DNA of 39,141 bases from contig CAINHC010000013.1 in assembly GCA_903848795.1 (NCBI GenBank), positions 1 through 39,141 of the forward strand, read 5' to 3'. The notes beneath the pieces are model-generated. The model was given only the letters and a program-made list of their open reading frames with translations, had not been told where the DNA came from and ran no database searches. Each line of letters starts with the position of its first letter. The first letter of the stretch is position 1. The position numbers and the translations under genes are program-made. Of this stretch, positions 37,546 through 39,141 are shown piece by piece. Source of the stretch: an uncultured bacterium. Lineage in GTDB: Bacteria; Patescibacteriota; Minisyncoccia; Phycocordibacterales; CAIZLB01.

Positions 37546-38916
37546 ATGATCGACAAAAAAATTAACAACTTAAAAGACAGGCTTGCAAACATTCACATGT
37601 CAGCGGATGACAAGATTGAGGTTTTTAAGCGTATCTCACTAGTTGTTGATAAGATTGAGGCTGTTTCTTCTGAATTCCATAAAGCTCCTGTTCTTTCTCC
37701 ATTCGCTAATGATAATTCTGTTTCTGGTGGTAGATTTGCTAGTCGTTTTGCATCTAATATATTTGTCTATGTAATACAAAGAAAATTTGTTCCTTCTCTT
37801 GTTATTGTACTGCTGCTCTGTGTCACTGGTGGCGTATCCGCTTTTGCAGACAATGCAATGCCTGGGGACTATTTGTATCTACTAAAGGTTAATGTCAATG
37901 AGCAAGTAAAGGGCTTCGTTGCTGTTACTCCAGAGGCAAAGGCTCGTCTTGCAGTTGAGACAACAGAAAGAAGATTACAAGAGGCTGTTATTCTTTCTTC
38001 GCAAGGTAAGCTAACAGATGAAAGAAAGCAAATTATACAAGGTCAATTGAGTAAAAACGCAACTGACGTTAAGAATAGTGTAGCAGATTTAGTAGCTTCA
38101 AATAATATTTCTATTGCTCAAGAAGTGTCTATTAACTTTGAGGCGTCACTGAAGACTCATGAATTAATGCTAGAGACTCTTACTAAGAATGCTGAAGATG
38201 CAAAGAATGGTACTTCAACAAATGATGTATCCAAGACTTCTGTTAATCTTGCTTCAACCACTACTCCTTCCGTCGCTAGTTCAACAGATGTTGACCCTAA
38301 GTCCGTTACTGCCATATCCAGCTCAACTAATTCAACAAGTACAACGCAAGTTGATACAACTAAGGTTGTCGCTACTACGTTACTTCAACCAGCTAGCACT
38401 CTAATGCAGGACATTAGATTAGAAATTAATTCTAATACAAAGGTTAGAGAAGAATTATCGATCAAGGAAATTGCAGAAGCAACAGATCCAAATAAAATTT
38501 CCGATAAAATAAAAGCGGTTAGGGCTAAGTATTCTGATTTAGTATATCAGAGAAAGACTTTGACAGATCTAAGTCTCGCTTCAATTAAACTGTTTGATAA
38601 TTATTTAACAACCGCCTCCTCTACTCTCAGTGATGCAGATATCGCCTTGCAGAATAAGGATTTGGTAAAATCAATGACAGCACTACAGCAGGCTGTTAAA
38701 TCTCTAAGCGATTCTGACTCGCTCTTATCGATCGAACTAAATAGTAAACCTGAAATTAGAAAAGCGTTAGAATTAATTGATATAAACAAGCTTCTAAACT
38801 CAATTCATTCAGACGATTCGAATTCACCAGCAAACTCAACAAGTACTGTTTCTAATCTGACTAATTCTACAACAACAGAAAGTACTCTAAATACAAAGGT
38901 TGTTTCTACTATATAA
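37546..38916 (+). CDS. DUF5667-type membrane protein downstream of the sigma factor
   Basis: TM then FADNAMPGDYLYLLKVNVNEQVKGFVAVTPEAKARLAVETTERRLQEA; Ser/Thr-rich linkers. Confidence 0.85.
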   Translation: MIDKKINNLKDRLANIHMSADDKIEVFKRISLVVDKIEAVSSEFHKAPVLSPFANDNSVSGGRFASRFASNIFVYVIQRKFVPSLVIVLLLCVTGGVSAFADNAMPGDYLYLLKVNVNEQVKGFVAVTPEAKARLAVETTERRLQEAVILSSQGKLTDERKQIIQGQLSKNATDVKNSVADLVASNNISIAQEVSINFEASLKTHELMLETLTKNAEDAKNGTSTNDVSKTSVNLASTTTPSVASSTDVDPKSVTAISSSTNSTSTTQVDTTKVVATTLLQPASTLMQDIRLEINSNTKVREELSIKEIAEATDPNKISDKIKAVRAKYSDLVYQRKTLTDLSLASIKLFDNYLTTASSTLSDADIALQNKDLVKSMTALQQAVKSLSDSDSLLSIELNSKPEIRKALELIDINKLLNSIHSDDSNSPANSTSTVSNLTNSTTTESTLNTKVVSTI

Positions 38917-39032
38917 GCAGGCGAGCCCCGTGGCGATTCTGCTGAATCGTCTCCAGAATCGTCTGCTGAATTGTTTTTAAAATCGTCGTTTGGAATTTTC
39001 TTCCCGACTTCTGCCACCTAAAACCCCTATCA

Positions 39033-39061
39033 AAATAACCCTTGCAAAACAAGGGTTATTT
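39033..39061. terminator. Rho-independent terminator
   Basis: aaataacccttg-caaaa-caagggttattt, 12 bp stem. Confidence 0.8.
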
Positions 39062-39092
39062 AATTTCATTTTTTCTTTTGTCGTACGAAGGG

Positions 39093-39141
39093 TATAATTT
39101 GTGTATGGGTTATAAAATCAGAACTTCTAAAACTGGAAGCG
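39093..39141 (+). CDS. Start of a partial CDS running off the window (ATG at 39105), with TATAAT 6 nt upstream
   Basis: TATAAT-ttgtgt-ATGGGTTATAAAATCAGAACTTCTAAAACTGGAAGC; open to the window edge. Confidence 0.5.

Noticed and set aside
1-39141. CRISPR array
   Set aside because: No regularly spaced identical repeats of 23-40 bp and no cas genes seen.

Overview
AT-rich window consistent with a Candidate Phyla Radiation (Patescibacteria/Parcubacteria-like) chromosome; the lineage is inferred from gene styles only. Housekeeping backbone: ZIP transporter, tgt, sugar-nucleotidyltransferase, uvrB, uvrA, cysS, ctpA-like S41 protease, rplI, leuS, mltG, and an ECF sigma factor with a DUF5667 protein. 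The accessory core runs from about 13.4 to 29.2 kb. It holds a NUDIX gene between similar hairpin terminators, a zeta-toxin-like kinase interrupted by one in-frame TAA, and an 11.7 kb type I restriction-modification island. The island order is Fic, HsdM, small ORFs, HsdS, trypsin-like protease, HsdR, NucS/DUF5655-like nuclease, short Panacea-like ORF, YgjP-like metallopeptidase. A Panacea-type HTH antitoxin with a RelE-like toxin follows. Main items for follow-up: (1) the RM island with embedded protease, Fic, extra nuclease and structured intergenic RNA candidates; (2) the nonsense-split zeta toxin; (3) a NUDIX domain inserted in the LeuRS editing region; (4) recurrent promoters with the -10 box only 6-9 nt from the ATG, implying leaderless mRNAs; (5) a pilin-like C-terminal domain on a repeat-rich membrane protein; (6) palindromic operator candidates at the Fic and Panacea genes; (7) two GC-elevated orphan genes, one beside a perfect G-quadruplex motif. 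All calls come from reading the sequence and supplied translations; no searches were run.
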